DNA of 64,000 bases from an uncultured Desulfobacter sp. (lineage in GTDB: Bacteria; Desulfobacterota; Desulfobacteria; Desulfobacterales; Desulfobacteraceae), in NCBI RefSeq assembly GCF_963664415.1, contig NZ_OY761445.1, forward strand, positions 2,382,501 to 2,446,500, written 5' to 3'. The translations under genes were made by a program, and so were the position numbers. Below the pieces are notes generated by a model. That model saw only the letters and a list, made by a program, of their open reading frames with translations. It did not search any database and was not told the origin of the DNA. Below are positions 17,111 to 26,297 of this stretch, piece by piece; the first letter of the stretch is position 1; every line of letters begins with the position of its first letter.

Positions 17111-18166
17111 ATGCAGAAAAATTCACTTAATAAAAGAGGCAAATTTAAAAAAATCAACATTGCCTGGCTCTGGCCTTTTCTGTTGTCAGGATTCATTCTC
17201 TATGCCTTTTTACGACACGATTTTTCAGCAATTACAAACGTATATCAACAGATTGCCTGGCCCCTGATCTGTTTGTCTGTTGGATTTAATATCTTCATTT
17301 TATACTTTCGTGTTTATAAATGGGCCATTATTTTCAAACCCATGAACCGTAGGTTTACATATTTCAACATGTGCCTTTCCCTATTTACCGGCGGACTTGT
17401 CAATATGGTTATCCCGGCAAGGGTAGGCGGTCTGGTTCAAGCTTTTCTTATCAGAGAAAAGGAAAATGAAAGTTTTCTTACGGCCCTTGGGACCGTTGCC
17501 ATGATCAGAATATTTGACAGCATCATGCTTGTTTTTTTCGGTATTTTAATTTTGCTCATACGGAGCATCCCCCAGGCAGGGGATGAATACTTTCAATCCA
17601 TTTTTAAAACCGCCGGCACAGCGGGTTTATTTTTGGCACTTCTTGTCATGATTCTCTTTGCGTTCACGAAAAGCCCCAAAACCTTGGACAAACTTATATA
17701 CCTTTTGCTCGTGCCTGTACCCAACCGGTTTAAACCCGGGACAAAAAATGCCGTTGGCCGGTTCCGCGAAGGGTTGATATGCCTTAACTTTGCCGGATAT
17801 GTCTGTTTAGGGCTTTTGTTGAGCCTTATTTTCTGGCTGCTCTGCGGGGTCAATGTGTTTATTCTGCTCAAGGCGACAGGACTTGAATTTGAAGGAATAT
17901 TGCCTTCTTTTTTAATTCTTGTGGCACAGGCTTTTTCTATGGGCATTCCGGCACCGGCTAATATAGGCCCATATCATGCGGCCACGGTAACCGTTCTCTC
18001 TTTTTACGGTGTACCTGCCCAATCAGCGCTCTATGCAGCCATTGTCATGCACGCAGCAATGTTTATTTCAAATACGTTGCCCGGACTGTTTTATCTATGG
18101 TTGGATAAAACACCGATACTTGAGACACTCAAAGGACTCAAAGATGTCAACCAAACCTTACGATAA
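17111..18166 (+). CDS. Flippase-like membrane protein (LPG-synthase TM family)
   Basis: 351 residues with about eight hydrophobic segments. It has the marks of the UPF0104/AglD family: YKWAIIF early, then GGLVNMVIPARVGGLVQAF, a GTVAMIRIFD stretch, and IPAPANIGPYH near the C-terminus. It lacks the catalytic domain of true lysylphosphatidylglycerol synthases, so it is either a lipid flippase-like protein or a helper of lipid modification. It overlaps the NRPS gene by 23 bases, which strongly suggests one transcript and a role in moving or anchoring that product (inference). Confidence 0.85.
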   Translation: MQKNSLNKRGKFKKINIAWLWPFLLSGFILYAFLRHDFSAITNVYQQIAWPLICLSVGFNIFILYFRVYKWAIIFKPMNRRFTYFNMCLSLFTGGLVNMVIPARVGGLVQAFLIREKENESFLTALGTVAMIRIFDSIMLVFFGILILLIRSIPQAGDEYFQSIFKTAGTAGLFLALLVMILFAFTKSPKTLDKLIYLLLVPVPNRFKPGTKNAVGRFREGLICLNFAGYVCLGLLLSLIFWLLCGVNVFILLKATGLEFEGILPSFLILVAQAFSMGIPAPANIGPYHAATVTVLSFYGVPAQSALYAAIVMHAAMFISNTLPGLFYLWLDKTPILETLKGLKDVNQTLR

Positions 18167-21100
18167 TATCTACCCCCTCTCTCTGATTCAAGAAGATATC
18201 TGGCTTTCCCAGATGATCCATAATGAGATTCCACTGTATAATATTGGCGGTAATGTCAAAATCAACGGCTATATTGACGTTGACGTTTTCATTGAAGCCC
18301 ACCAAAGAATGACCCAGGAAAATGACGCCCTCAGAATCGTGTTTCACAAAGGCGACACCCTGCCCAGTCTTAGTTTTTATGATACAGCCCCCAAAATAGA
18401 ACTGAAGGATTTTTCAAACCATGCAGATCCGGATAAAGCCGCCATGCAATGGTGGGAAACGCAATTCTGTAAACCCTTTAAAATCCATGATTCCCAACTG
18501 GCCAGATATTTTCTATTAAAAATCTGCGAAAAAAAATTTTATTATGCGGCCTGCGCGCATCACCTAACAGTCGACGGATACGGTTTTGCCCTTCTTCACC
18601 AGCGGCTGCTTGAGAACTATAATGCACTCATCAAGGGGCCCAAAGATACCCGCAGTAAACCATCCTATGTTGATTTTATTTCTAATGATCTAGCGTACCG
18701 CTCATCTGATAACTTCAGCCGGGCAAAAGCCTACTGGTCCAATAAATTTAAAAGTATTCCTAAGCCGGTTATTCCCCGCCGATACGCAGCAGGGTACGAA
18801 AAAACAGCAACACCCAGCGCCTTTTCCCATATCTGGCTTAGCCCAGACTTCTACCATCAGCTGATCAAATATTCAAAACAGCGCCAGGGCAATGTTTTTT
18901 TTCTCATGGCTGCGGTTTTGTATACCTATTTTCTGCGGACGACTGATATCAAGCAGTTTGTTTTTTCAATACCGTTGCTCAACCGGCCGACAGGTGAATT
19001 CATGGAAACCATTGGACCATTTGTCAATGTGGTTCCGGTCTGCCTTGATTTCGGTTTGGACATTGATATCCAAACCTTTTTTAAACTGCTGAAAACCGAA
19101 TTAAAAGAATCCTTCCCACACCAGCGGTTTCCCATAGGTGAAATCAACCGGGCTGCAAAACTCAAAAAAACCGGTCGGGATCAGCTTTTTGATGTGAGCC
19201 TGTCCTATGAAAAATTCAACTACAACGTCATGGATTATAACGGGGCCGGGTTTGAGGTCAATACCATGCATAACGGCTGGGACCAGACCCCTTTGACCCT
19301 GGCCATAAAAGAGTACCAAAAAGAGACCGGGGTAAAACTTGAATTTTACTATAACCTGGCCGCATACAAACCCGATGAAATTGCATTTTTAATGGAGCGG
19401 GTGCGGTACATGCTCCAACAACTCTTAGACAAACCTGACATCCCTTTAAACCGGCTTAACATCCTGCCTGAACTGGAATCAAAAAAACTTCTGGTGGAAT
19501 TCAACCATCAAGGTCAACCCCACTTTACTCCATGTAAAACCATCTGCCAAACGATAGCAGAAGCGGCCGAGACCTATCCGGATCATACCGCTGTCCAACT
19601 GGGCAGCCGGCAAATCTCCTATCGCAATCTGAACGATAAATCCGAGCGCCTGGCTTCTTATCTGAGACCTTTGCTTGAAAAGCCAGAAACCATTGTTGGG
19701 GTTTATGTTGACAGATCCATTGAACTGGTGGTTGGCATCCTCGCCATATTAAAGGCAGGTGGCGCCTATGTTCCCCTGGACCCGAATTATCCCCAAAAAA
19801 GAATAAATTTCATGATTGAGGACTCAGGAACGTCAACCATTTTAACCCTGAATAAATTTGCATCAAGGCTTGCCGAATACCAAACACGCCACATTATTGC
19901 TTTGGACAATTTCCCCTATGAAAACCAGGCTGTTCAAAGAACCAAACCGGTCTTGAATGCCGACCACTTAGCCTATGTCATTTACACTTCAGGCACAACC
20001 GGCAAGCCCAAAGGCGTCATGTGTACGCATGGTGGGCTTGCCAACCTTGTGGCAGCCCAGAACAAAATATTCGGCATTTGCCATGACAGCAGAGTTTTGC
20101 AATTTGCATCACTTAATTTTGATGCCTCTGTTTCAGAAATGTTTACCACCCTTTCGGCCGGGGCGACCCTGGTTCTAGCGGAAAAAGACAATCTAATGCC
20201 GGGCCCTCCGCTGCTGTCCACCCTTGAAAAACAAACAATCTCCCATGTAACACTGCCCCCGTCTGCACTTGCAATTATGGACCCTGTGCCGCTGCCCGGC
20301 CTTACCACCCTGGTGACCGCAGGAGAGCCCTGTCCTTCAGGGCTGTTTAAAAAATGGGGAAAAGGACGCCGTTTCATCAACGCATACGGCCCCACCGAAG
20401 CCACGGTCTGTGCGTCTGCCTTCGTTTGCACCGATGAAGACACAGACCAGCTCCCCATAGGTCAACCCATTGACAATACAAGTCTCTATGTCCTGAACAA
20501 AAAGCTTGAACCAGTCCCCATTGGCGTACCCGGACAATTGTATATCGGCGGTACAGGCCTGGCCAGGGGGTACCTGAACCGTCCCACACTGAACCGGGAA
20601 AAATTTATTGCAAATCCATTCAAAGAGATCACCGGTCACAACCGACTTTACCAAACCGGGGACATGGTATGTTTTTTAACGGATTCAACCCTTATGTTTA
20701 TGGGGCGATTTGACCACCAGGTCAAAATCAGGGGATTCCGGATTGAGCCTGAAGGGATTGAAAAGGTAATTGCACGCCACCCCAAAATATCCCAGGTTGT
20801 TGTGATTCCCAAGACCGACCCATCATCGGAAAGATACCTTGTCGCATTTTTTTCAAGCCTTAACGCTTCTACAGGCAACTGTCTTGCTGTGGAGATCAGA
20901 CAGTTTGCCGAAAAAAACCTGCCCGGCTACATGATCCCGTCCCGATTCATCCCCATCGACGACATGCCTTATACACCGAGCGGTAAAATAGACCGCCGGA
21001 TGTTGGAAGGTATGGATATTCAAATCAGACGACACCAAAACACCACATATCTTCCGGCCAATAACACCGAGAAACAACTGATTACCCTTTTTTCCAAAGT

Positions 21101-22028
21101 GATGAATGGAAACGCCATACCTATAGAAAGCCATGACGATTTCTTTAAATCGGGCATGGACTCCCTTGCCGCAGTAAGATTTATCAATATCCTGGAAAAA
21201 ACCTTCAATCTCCGGCTGGTATTTTCCGAACTGATGGACAACAGCACCCCCCACACCCTGGCTAAACTATTGTCAGGCCGCACAGGCCTGACCCACCGCC
21301 AAATGATTATTCCCATTACAGAGGGCGGGACCAAACCGCCTTTTTTTTGTATAACCGCCGGCTACGGGGATATGGTTAAGCTGCGAGAGTTGTCCCATCA
21401 CCTTGGCAAAGATCAACCCTTTTTCATGGTCCAGCCCAGTGATGCCGGCACGGCAATGGGAACAACCCATCTGGCCAAACAGTATGCGGCCCAAATTTTA
21501 AACCGGTGCCCCAACGGCCCTTACAGGCTTGGCGGTTACAGTGCAGGCGGTTTGATGGCCTATGAAACCGCCCGTTTGCTCAAAGTACAGGGCCATGACG
21601 TGGATTTTTTAGTTATGATCGGGGCACCGCACAGCTATAATCGATTTACCCGTCTTGTGAACAAGCAAATCGGATCGATCATGTTACGTCTGCTGCCTGA
21701 TTCTGACAAAAAAATCGTCTCAAACAGTATAGAAATCTTGAGAGCTGTATTCCTTGACAAGGGGCTCCAATATCATTTGGAGACTTTGGTTGGGTATCGC
21801 CCCGCAGGCTACAAGGGAAAAATTAATTATTTCCAGGGCAAGTGGGCGATATCCAGATTTTTGGGTACCCACAATATCTGGTGCAGGCATGCAAAGGGCC
21901 CGTTTGAACTGCACATGCTCCCCGGCAACCATGACAGTTTCATGAAGGCCCCCCATGTGGCCACACTGGCCGGCAGACTCAAACAATGCCTGGCCGGCCT
22001 TGACCCAAACAAAGGCAACGACAAATGA
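18144..22028 (+). CDS. Single-module NRPS: C-A-PCP-TE
   Basis: 1294 residues from the ATG at 18144 (AAAGGA before it; it overlaps the flippase gene). Domains: condensation (about 5-440) with HHLTVDG at 139-145; adenylation (about 470-960) with YTSGTTGKPKG, FDASVSEMF from D660, NAYGPTE and PSGKIDRR; a carrier with S1007 in GMDSLAAV; thioesterase with S1133 in GYSAGG. Size and order are those of EntF. Reading the ten pocket residues by alignment with GrsA from memory gives D-A-S-S-V-A-A-V-C-K, one change from a code I recall for Tyr, so an aromatic substrate is likely, not the Ser of EntF. The donor for the condensation domain is not encoded nearby. Confidence 0.93.
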   Translation: MSTKPYDNIYPLSLIQEDIWLSQMIHNEIPLYNIGGNVKINGYIDVDVFIEAHQRMTQENDALRIVFHKGDTLPSLSFYDTAPKIELKDFSNHADPDKAAMQWWETQFCKPFKIHDSQLARYFLLKICEKKFYYAACAHHLTVDGYGFALLHQRLLENYNALIKGPKDTRSKPSYVDFISNDLAYRSSDNFSRAKAYWSNKFKSIPKPVIPRRYAAGYEKTATPSAFSHIWLSPDFYHQLIKYSKQRQGNVFFLMAAVLYTYFLRTTDIKQFVFSIPLLNRPTGEFMETIGPFVNVVPVCLDFGLDIDIQTFFKLLKTELKESFPHQRFPIGEINRAAKLKKTGRDQLFDVSLSYEKFNYNVMDYNGAGFEVNTMHNGWDQTPLTLAIKEYQKETGVKLEFYYNLAAYKPDEIAFLMERVRYMLQQLLDKPDIPLNRLNILPELESKKLLVEFNHQGQPHFTPCKTICQTIAEAAETYPDHTAVQLGSRQISYRNLNDKSERLASYLRPLLEKPETIVGVYVDRSIELVVGILAILKAGGAYVPLDPNYPQKRINFMIEDSGTSTILTLNKFASRLAEYQTRHIIALDNFPYENQAVQRTKPVLNADHLAYVIYTSGTTGKPKGVMCTHGGLANLVAAQNKIFGICHDSRVLQFASLNFDASVSEMFTTLSAGATLVLAEKDNLMPGPPLLSTLEKQTISHVTLPPSALAIMDPVPLPGLTTLVTAGEPCPSGLFKKWGKGRRFINAYGPTEATVCASAFVCTDEDTDQLPIGQPIDNTSLYVLNKKLEPVPIGVPGQLYIGGTGLARGYLNRPTLNREKFIANPFKEITGHNRLYQTGDMVCFLTDSTLMFMGRFDHQVKIRGFRIEPEGIEKVIARHPKISQVVVIPKTDPSSERYLVAFFSSLNASTGNCLAVEIRQFAEKNLPGYMIPSRFIPIDDMPYTPSGKIDRRMLEGMDIQIRRHQNTTYLPANNTEKQLITLFSKVMNGNAIPIESHDDFFKSGMDSLAAVRFINILEKTFNLRLVFSELMDNSTPHTLAKLLSGRTGLTHRQMIIPITEGGTKPPFFCITAGYGDMVKLRELSHHLGKDQPFFMVQPSDAGTAMGTTHLAKQYAAQILNRCPNGPYRLGGYSAGGLMAYETARLLKVQGHDVDFLVMIGAPHSYNRFTRLVNKQIGSIMLRLLPDSDKKIVSNSIEILRAVFLDKGLQYHLETLVGYRPAGYKGKINYFQGKWAISRFLGTHNIWCRHAKGPFELHMLPGNHDSFMKAPHVATLAGRLKQCLAGLDPNKGNDK

Positions 22029-23260
22029 ATATTACAATTGTGGCGTTGGGCTCCAGTGGAGATGCCTATCCTTCCATCGCCCTGGGACTTGGATTAAAAA
22101 AGGCCGGATGCAGGGTATGCCTTGCAGCGAACCCGGTTTTTGAAGCAGATGCCCTGAAGCGGGGCATCAATGTTTTCCCTATTCAAACCATGTTAAGGCA
22201 GTCTTTAGCAGACACCCCCGACAGCACCAAGCCATCCAAGCCACTGAACCCATTGCGTTTTTTGAAATCCAAAAAAAAACATATCGTACCGATTCTGGAT
22301 CAGATTGTCACAGATATCCGCCATGCCTGCCAGGATGCGGATTTGATTCTTTACAATATGCTGGGCCTGCCGGCCCATCATTTTGCCAAACAAACCGGCG
22401 TCAAAGCATTTCCAATTTGCCTTCAGCCCCTGGGCCGGACCACTGGGTTTCCATGCCCTGTGATTTCCTCAAACATCCATGTCCCGAAAATGCTCAATGC
22501 AGCAAGCTACAGGGTTGCTGAAAAATGCATGGCACTTTTTTTAAACAAAAGCGCTCAGTTGAAAGGAAAAGCCTCTTTCCAGGATTTTTTTCAGGAAGTA
22601 TATTCTGAAAACATCCCAGTTTTCCATGGTTTCAGTGCCTGTGTCCTTCCGAAACCTTCCGACTGGTCGGACAATATGCATATCACCGGTTACTGGTTTC
22701 TGGATCCTCCCGGGGACTGGTCCCCCCCCAAAGGCCTGCAAACGTTTCTAAGCCAGGGCTCTGCACCGGTATGTGTCGGGTTTGGCTCCATGAATGATCC
22801 GGATATCAACATTACCATTGAAAAAGCTGTGCAGGGAATCCTTCAGGCCGGCCACAGAGTGATCCTTTTAACGGGCTGGAGCGAAGAGACCTTTAGCAAG
22901 CCAGCGAACCCTGATGTTTACGTGGCAAAAAACATCCCCCATGCCTGGCTATTTTCCAGAGTCTGTGCCGTAGTCCACCATGGCGGTGCCGGCACCACAG
23001 GAGCGGCCCTCAGGGCAGGCATACCATCGGTTATCATTCCATTCTTTTTTGACCAGGGATTCTGGGCCGACAGACTTGAAAAACTTGGGGCAGGACCGCC
23101 GCGCCTGTCCAAAAAAACGTTAACCCCGCAGACCATGACATCTTGCATCAACAAAGTACTGGACAACAAAATCATGCAGAACAGACTCAAGGACCTCAGC
23201 TTTAAGCTGAACGAGGAAAACGGCGTTGATAATGCAGTAAATCTTTTGTTAAATCATTGA
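22025..23260 (+). CDS. GT1-family glycosyltransferase
   Basis: 411 residues, overlapping the NRPS stop as ATGA, so translationally coupled. GT-B fold: N-terminal ITIVALGSSGDAYPSIALG, then a C-terminal donor site VHHGGAGTTGAALRAGIPSVIIPF with FDQGFWADRL after it. This is the layout of sterol, glycopeptide and glycopeptidolipid glycosyltransferases (MGT/UGT type), which use NDP-sugars and attach to hydroxyls of lipid or aromatic acceptors. Together with an NRPS that appears to load an aromatic residue, the phenolic hydroxyl of Tyr is a plausible acceptor (inference). Soluble or membrane-associated; no signal peptide. Confidence 0.9.
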   Translation: MNITIVALGSSGDAYPSIALGLGLKKAGCRVCLAANPVFEADALKRGINVFPIQTMLRQSLADTPDSTKPSKPLNPLRFLKSKKKHIVPILDQIVTDIRHACQDADLILYNMLGLPAHHFAKQTGVKAFPICLQPLGRTTGFPCPVISSNIHVPKMLNAASYRVAEKCMALFLNKSAQLKGKASFQDFFQEVYSENIPVFHGFSACVLPKPSDWSDNMHITGYWFLDPPGDWSPPKGLQTFLSQGSAPVCVGFGSMNDPDINITIEKAVQGILQAGHRVILLTGWSEETFSKPANPDVYVAKNIPHAWLFSRVCAVVHHGGAGTTGAALRAGIPSVIIPFFFDQGFWADRLEKLGAGPPRLSKKTLTPQTMTSCINKVLDNKIMQNRLKDLSFKLNEENGVDNAVNLLLNH

Positions 23261-23373
23261 TTGTTTTCGTCGTTTCGTATAGGGCGAATTCTCAATTTTG
23301 AAGCTCTCATAAAGAAAAATTCAAGACAAAATCAGCTAACTCACTATCATCTTCTAAGAGTATGGAGGTATAA

Positions 23374-24227
23374 ATGTTTGGCAATTTTTTCAAAAATGTA
23401 AAAATCAGCTCTAAACTATGGGGATTAACCGGTATTTTGCTCTTATTCCTTCTGATCCTTGGCGGCAGTTCGTATTTACTGATCACACAAATCATTCATG
23501 ACAGTCACGAATTTGCTGTCGAAGCAAAGTATAACGAAAAAATTATAGAAATTGAACTTGGACATTTGCAATGGGCAAATGAGATTGAAAAGCTGTTTGT
23601 AGAAAACAAAAAAAACTTGACGTTCAATTTGACCATGAACAATGTGCCTTTGGCAAATTTCTGCCAAGTGATGAAGCTGCGGTCCTGGCAAAGTTATCCC
23701 CAGACATAGCGAAAATTCTAAAGGATATTGTGCCTATCCATAAAAAACTGCATGATTCCGCGGCTAAGATTAATGATGTCTGGGCACAAACCCACCAAGG
23801 ACTGGGTTTGACACTGAAAAAAATATTGGCGGCACATTTAGAATGGATGCAGTCCGTATCACAATCCATCATGACCCAATCAACCATTGATGTACAAACA
23901 GATCCCGAAAAATGTAAATTAGGTGAATGGCTCAATGGCAAACACGCACAAACAATTATGACCCAGTGGCCTGAGTTTGCAGCGATTATTAAAAAAATTC
24001 ACAGACCGCACAAAGCGCTTCATACCTCCGTGTTCCAACTTAATCAAGCGGCATCGGAGATAAATAAGGTCACAGAAGCAATATCCGATATTTCTGAACA
24101 AACCAACTTACTGGCATTAAATGCAACCATCGAAGCGGCCAGAGCTGGAGATGCGGGTAAGGGCTTTGCCGTGGTTGCAAGCGAAATCAAAGCTCTTGCA
24201 AATCAGACAGCCGATGCGACCAATTAA
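23374..24227 (+). pseudogene. Chemoreceptor with CZB repeats, frameshifted and truncated
   Basis: The first frame (GGAGG before the ATG at 23374) has an N-terminal membrane helix (about 14-36) and stops at 23707. The missing continuation is in the -1 frame: right after an A8 run at 23608-23615 that frame reads [19 protein letters not shown], joining the downstream frame that ends at 24227. Two CZB-type zinc-binding halves ([15 protein letters not shown] with His residues) are followed by the MCP signalling tip ([20 protein letters not shown]...[14 protein letters not shown]), then a stop after about 15 more residues. Normal receptors continue for some 100 residues, and a HAMP domain is also missing. 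Either a pseudogene or a frameshift read by slippage; the 3' truncation argues for decay. Confidence 0.8.
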
Positions 24228-24255
24228 ACCAATTAACCAATAAGTTTAAATTCAA

Positions 24256-24738
24256 TTAATGAGATTGCCCGTCACCCTCGGGTGTTTCGAACAATTCCCT
24301 GGCATTATAAGAGCTTCTGACAAAGGGGCCGGCAGCGACCTGTTGAAATCCAATGTCCCGGGCCATACCTTCAAGTTGTTCAAATTCCTCGGGGGTGTAA
24401 AATTTTTCTACGCAAAGATGTTCCCTTGTGGGCTGAAGGTACTGGCCCACAGTGAGGATGTTGCAGCCGTGATCATACAGATCTTGAAAAGTGCACCTCA
24501 GTTCCTCTCCCTGGAAACCCGGGATCATAAACGTGGCGGTATTTTTTGCAAAACATTCAAACATGTTGGGACATGCCGCTTCCTGGCAAACGGTATGAAG
24601 GCCTGCTTCGGATAAAAGCCGGGTAACCCGCTGGCGATCTCCCCCTTTGGGCATGCGCTTTTTCAGCCACATAGGCTTTTCCTTCCGGATGTTACCGGAA
24701 GAAGCAATCTCTTTGTGGCCGTTCAAATGGGTATTCAT
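24256..24738 (-). pseudogene. lipA: Lipoyl synthase with radical-SAM core deleted
   Basis: 160 residues instead of about 290-320. The N-terminal part is normal, including the auxiliary-cluster cysteines CQEAACPNMFEC and NTATFMI. The frame then jumps, without a shift, to the C-terminal part (FQDLYDHGCNILTVGQYLQP, PEEFEQL, GPFVRSSYNARELFE). The whole middle with the CxxxCxxC cluster motif and SAM-binding strands is gone, roughly 140-150 residues. It cannot insert sulfur into octanoyl groups by the known reaction. Its ATG overlaps the lipB stop region, so the lipB-lipA operon layout is kept. Either a true in-frame deletion or an assembly collapse. Confidence 0.88.
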
Positions 24739-25439
24739 GGGTTTGCCCCTTTTGTGTTGAAATCAAAAATTTGGCAAAAAAATCTGAAAAACAACCGTTT
24801 AACTTGTTCCATGGACGCTTTCGAGTCAAAGGTAAAATTTTTATTTTCCTGCTCAAGGGACGTCATGGATAAATTCTGTAGACCACAGGGATTGATCCAG
24901 GTAAACGGGGTCAAATCCGGACAGACATTCAGCGCCAGGCCATGGATGCAGATTCCTTTTTTAATCGAGAGGCCCACACTGCCGACCTTCTTGTTTTCCA
25001 CCCATAGACCGTGGTTTTTCTGGTCCCTTCGGGCCTCAACACCAAACTCTCGAGCCGTTTTCATCATAATTTCCTCAAGGCCGTGGACAAAGTCAGCCAC
25101 ACCGATCCTGCACCGATCCAGGTTGATGATGGGATAGAGAACTGCCTGGCCCGGCCCGTGAAAGGTGATATTCCCACCCCTGGCGGTCTGGACAATTTCA
25201 ATGCCTTTGTCGGCAAGAAACTGTTCGGACACCACAAGGTTTTCCCGTCCCCCTCTTTTACCTAAGGTGTAAACCGCGGGGTGCTGGACAAATAAGACCC
25301 GGTCACTAAGACCCGGGTTCCGGATCATCTCTTCCCGAACAGTGGTCTGAAGGTCAAGAACCGGCACATAATCCCGGATGCCAAGATCCTCAAATACCGC
25401 ACATCTCTCATCCACTGAACGGGTGTGTCCAATCATCAT
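24735..25439 (-). CDS. lipB: Octanoyl-[acyl-carrier-protein]:protein octanoyltransferase
   Basis: 234 residues, full length for LipB, with AAAGGAT close before the ATG. It moves octanoyl groups from ACP to the lipoyl domains of target proteins. Family marks: QHPAVYTLGKRGG, RGGNITFHGPGQAVLYPI, the catalytic Lys in KVGSVGLSIKKGICIHG, and the catalytic Cys in NPCGLQN. Cytoplasmic. It is followed, with a 4-base overlap, by a lipA gene that has lost its core, so the octanoyl product would need another lipoyl synthase elsewhere in the genome. Confidence 0.95.
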   Translation of the reverse strand: MMIGHTRSVDERCAVFEDLGIRDYVPVLDLQTTVREEMIRNPGLSDRVLFVQHPAVYTLGKRGGRENLVVSEQFLADKGIEIVQTARGGNITFHGPGQAVLYPIINLDRCRIGVADFVHGLEEIMMKTAREFGVEARRDQKNHGLWVENKKVGSVGLSIKKGICIHGLALNVCPDLTPFTWINPCGLQNLSMTSLEQENKNFTFDSKASMEQVKRLFFRFFCQIFDFNTKGANP

Positions 25440-25634
25440 CTAATCCTTTCTTTTAACATAGGCTTCGGGTACCATTAATGACCCGGCAAATCAAGAAATA
25501 CCTGATATAGACCTAATGCATAACCCGGTGGACACTGCGAACTATGAAAAACATTCTAACCACGGGAAACACAAAACTTTATTTTCAGTGCCTTCCGTAT
25601 TTTCCGAGGTTAATAGTAGATAAAGGACAATCAA

Positions 25635-26126
25635 GTGAATCATCCAATTATAAAAATGAAGCCAATCGATCTCATAGAACATCCCGAAGGCGGCAGATAT
25701 CGTGAAGTTTTCAGATCTAAGTACACCGTGTCTAAAGATGACAGGACTGCCCGGCCGGCCCTAACCCACATCTATTTCTCGCTAAACCCCAAAGAGATCA
25801 GCCGCTTTCACAAAGTGACATCCGATGAAATCTGGAACCTTTATCAGGGGGAAGGCATTCATCTATTTCTATGGGATGAAACAAACACACCGCCCCAATG
25901 TGTGACGTTATCAGCCAGGGACAACTGTTTTTGCCATGTTGTCCCCGCAGGCATCTGGCAGGCAGCCGTGCCGATTTCAGATACGGTTTTAGTCGGCTGT
26001 TCAGTTGCCCCCGGGTTTGAATTTTCGGATTTCACGCTTATGGCGTACGAATCCCAAGAGGCTGAAAAACTCGTTTCATTGGCCCCGGAACTGACCGGAT
26101 ATATTAGTTTTAAAAACTCGGAATAA
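25635..26126 (+). CDS. Cupin-fold protein, DUF985/COG3542 type
   Basis: 163 residues from a GTG at 25635, with AAAGGA before it. The early motif LIEHPEGGRYREVFRS is typical of the DUF985 cupins (YML079-like). A first cupin motif is seen in FHKVTSDEIWNLYQGEGIHLFLW, and a second in VPAGIWQAA...VGCSVAPGFEFSDFTL. His, Glu and a later His could hold a metal, or the pocket could bind a sugar-like ligand; the reaction is not known for this family. It stands alone, divergent from lipB. Its stop faces the end of the element-like genes. Confidence 0.85.
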   Translation: MNHPIIKMKPIDLIEHPEGGRYREVFRSKYTVSKDDRTARPALTHIYFSLNPKEISRFHKVTSDEIWNLYQGEGIHLFLWDETNTPPQCVTLSARDNCFCHVVPAGIWQAAVPISDTVLVGCSVAPGFEFSDFTLMAYESQEAEKLVSLAPELTGYISFKNSE

Positions 26127-26147
26127 TTCAGGCCGGTTTCATATAAC

Positions 26148-26297
26148 CTATCCGTATTGTTCAACACTTATAGAATGAACCGATGCGTCCAGATCTTTTA
26201 TGATAATTGTAAAATCACCTTGAGTCCACCCGGATACAATCGGTACGCCATCAACTAAAAATTTGCTCCGACCATCATTCCAATCTACCGTCATCAT
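26148..26297 (-). CDS. Small open frame coupled to the winged-helix gene (49 aa)
   Basis: ATGATG at 26297-26292 overlaps the stop of the winged-helix gene in the ATGA manner, then reads 49 residues (MMTVDWNDGRSKFLVDG...) to a TAG at 26150-26148. Composition is protein-like but I recognise no family. Elements with this gene order would be expected to carry a larger gene here, so it may be a cut-off remnant. Coding status is uncertain. Confidence 0.3.
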   Translation of the reverse strand: MMTVDWNDGRSKFLVDGVPIVSGWTQGDFTIIIKDLDASVHSISVEQYG

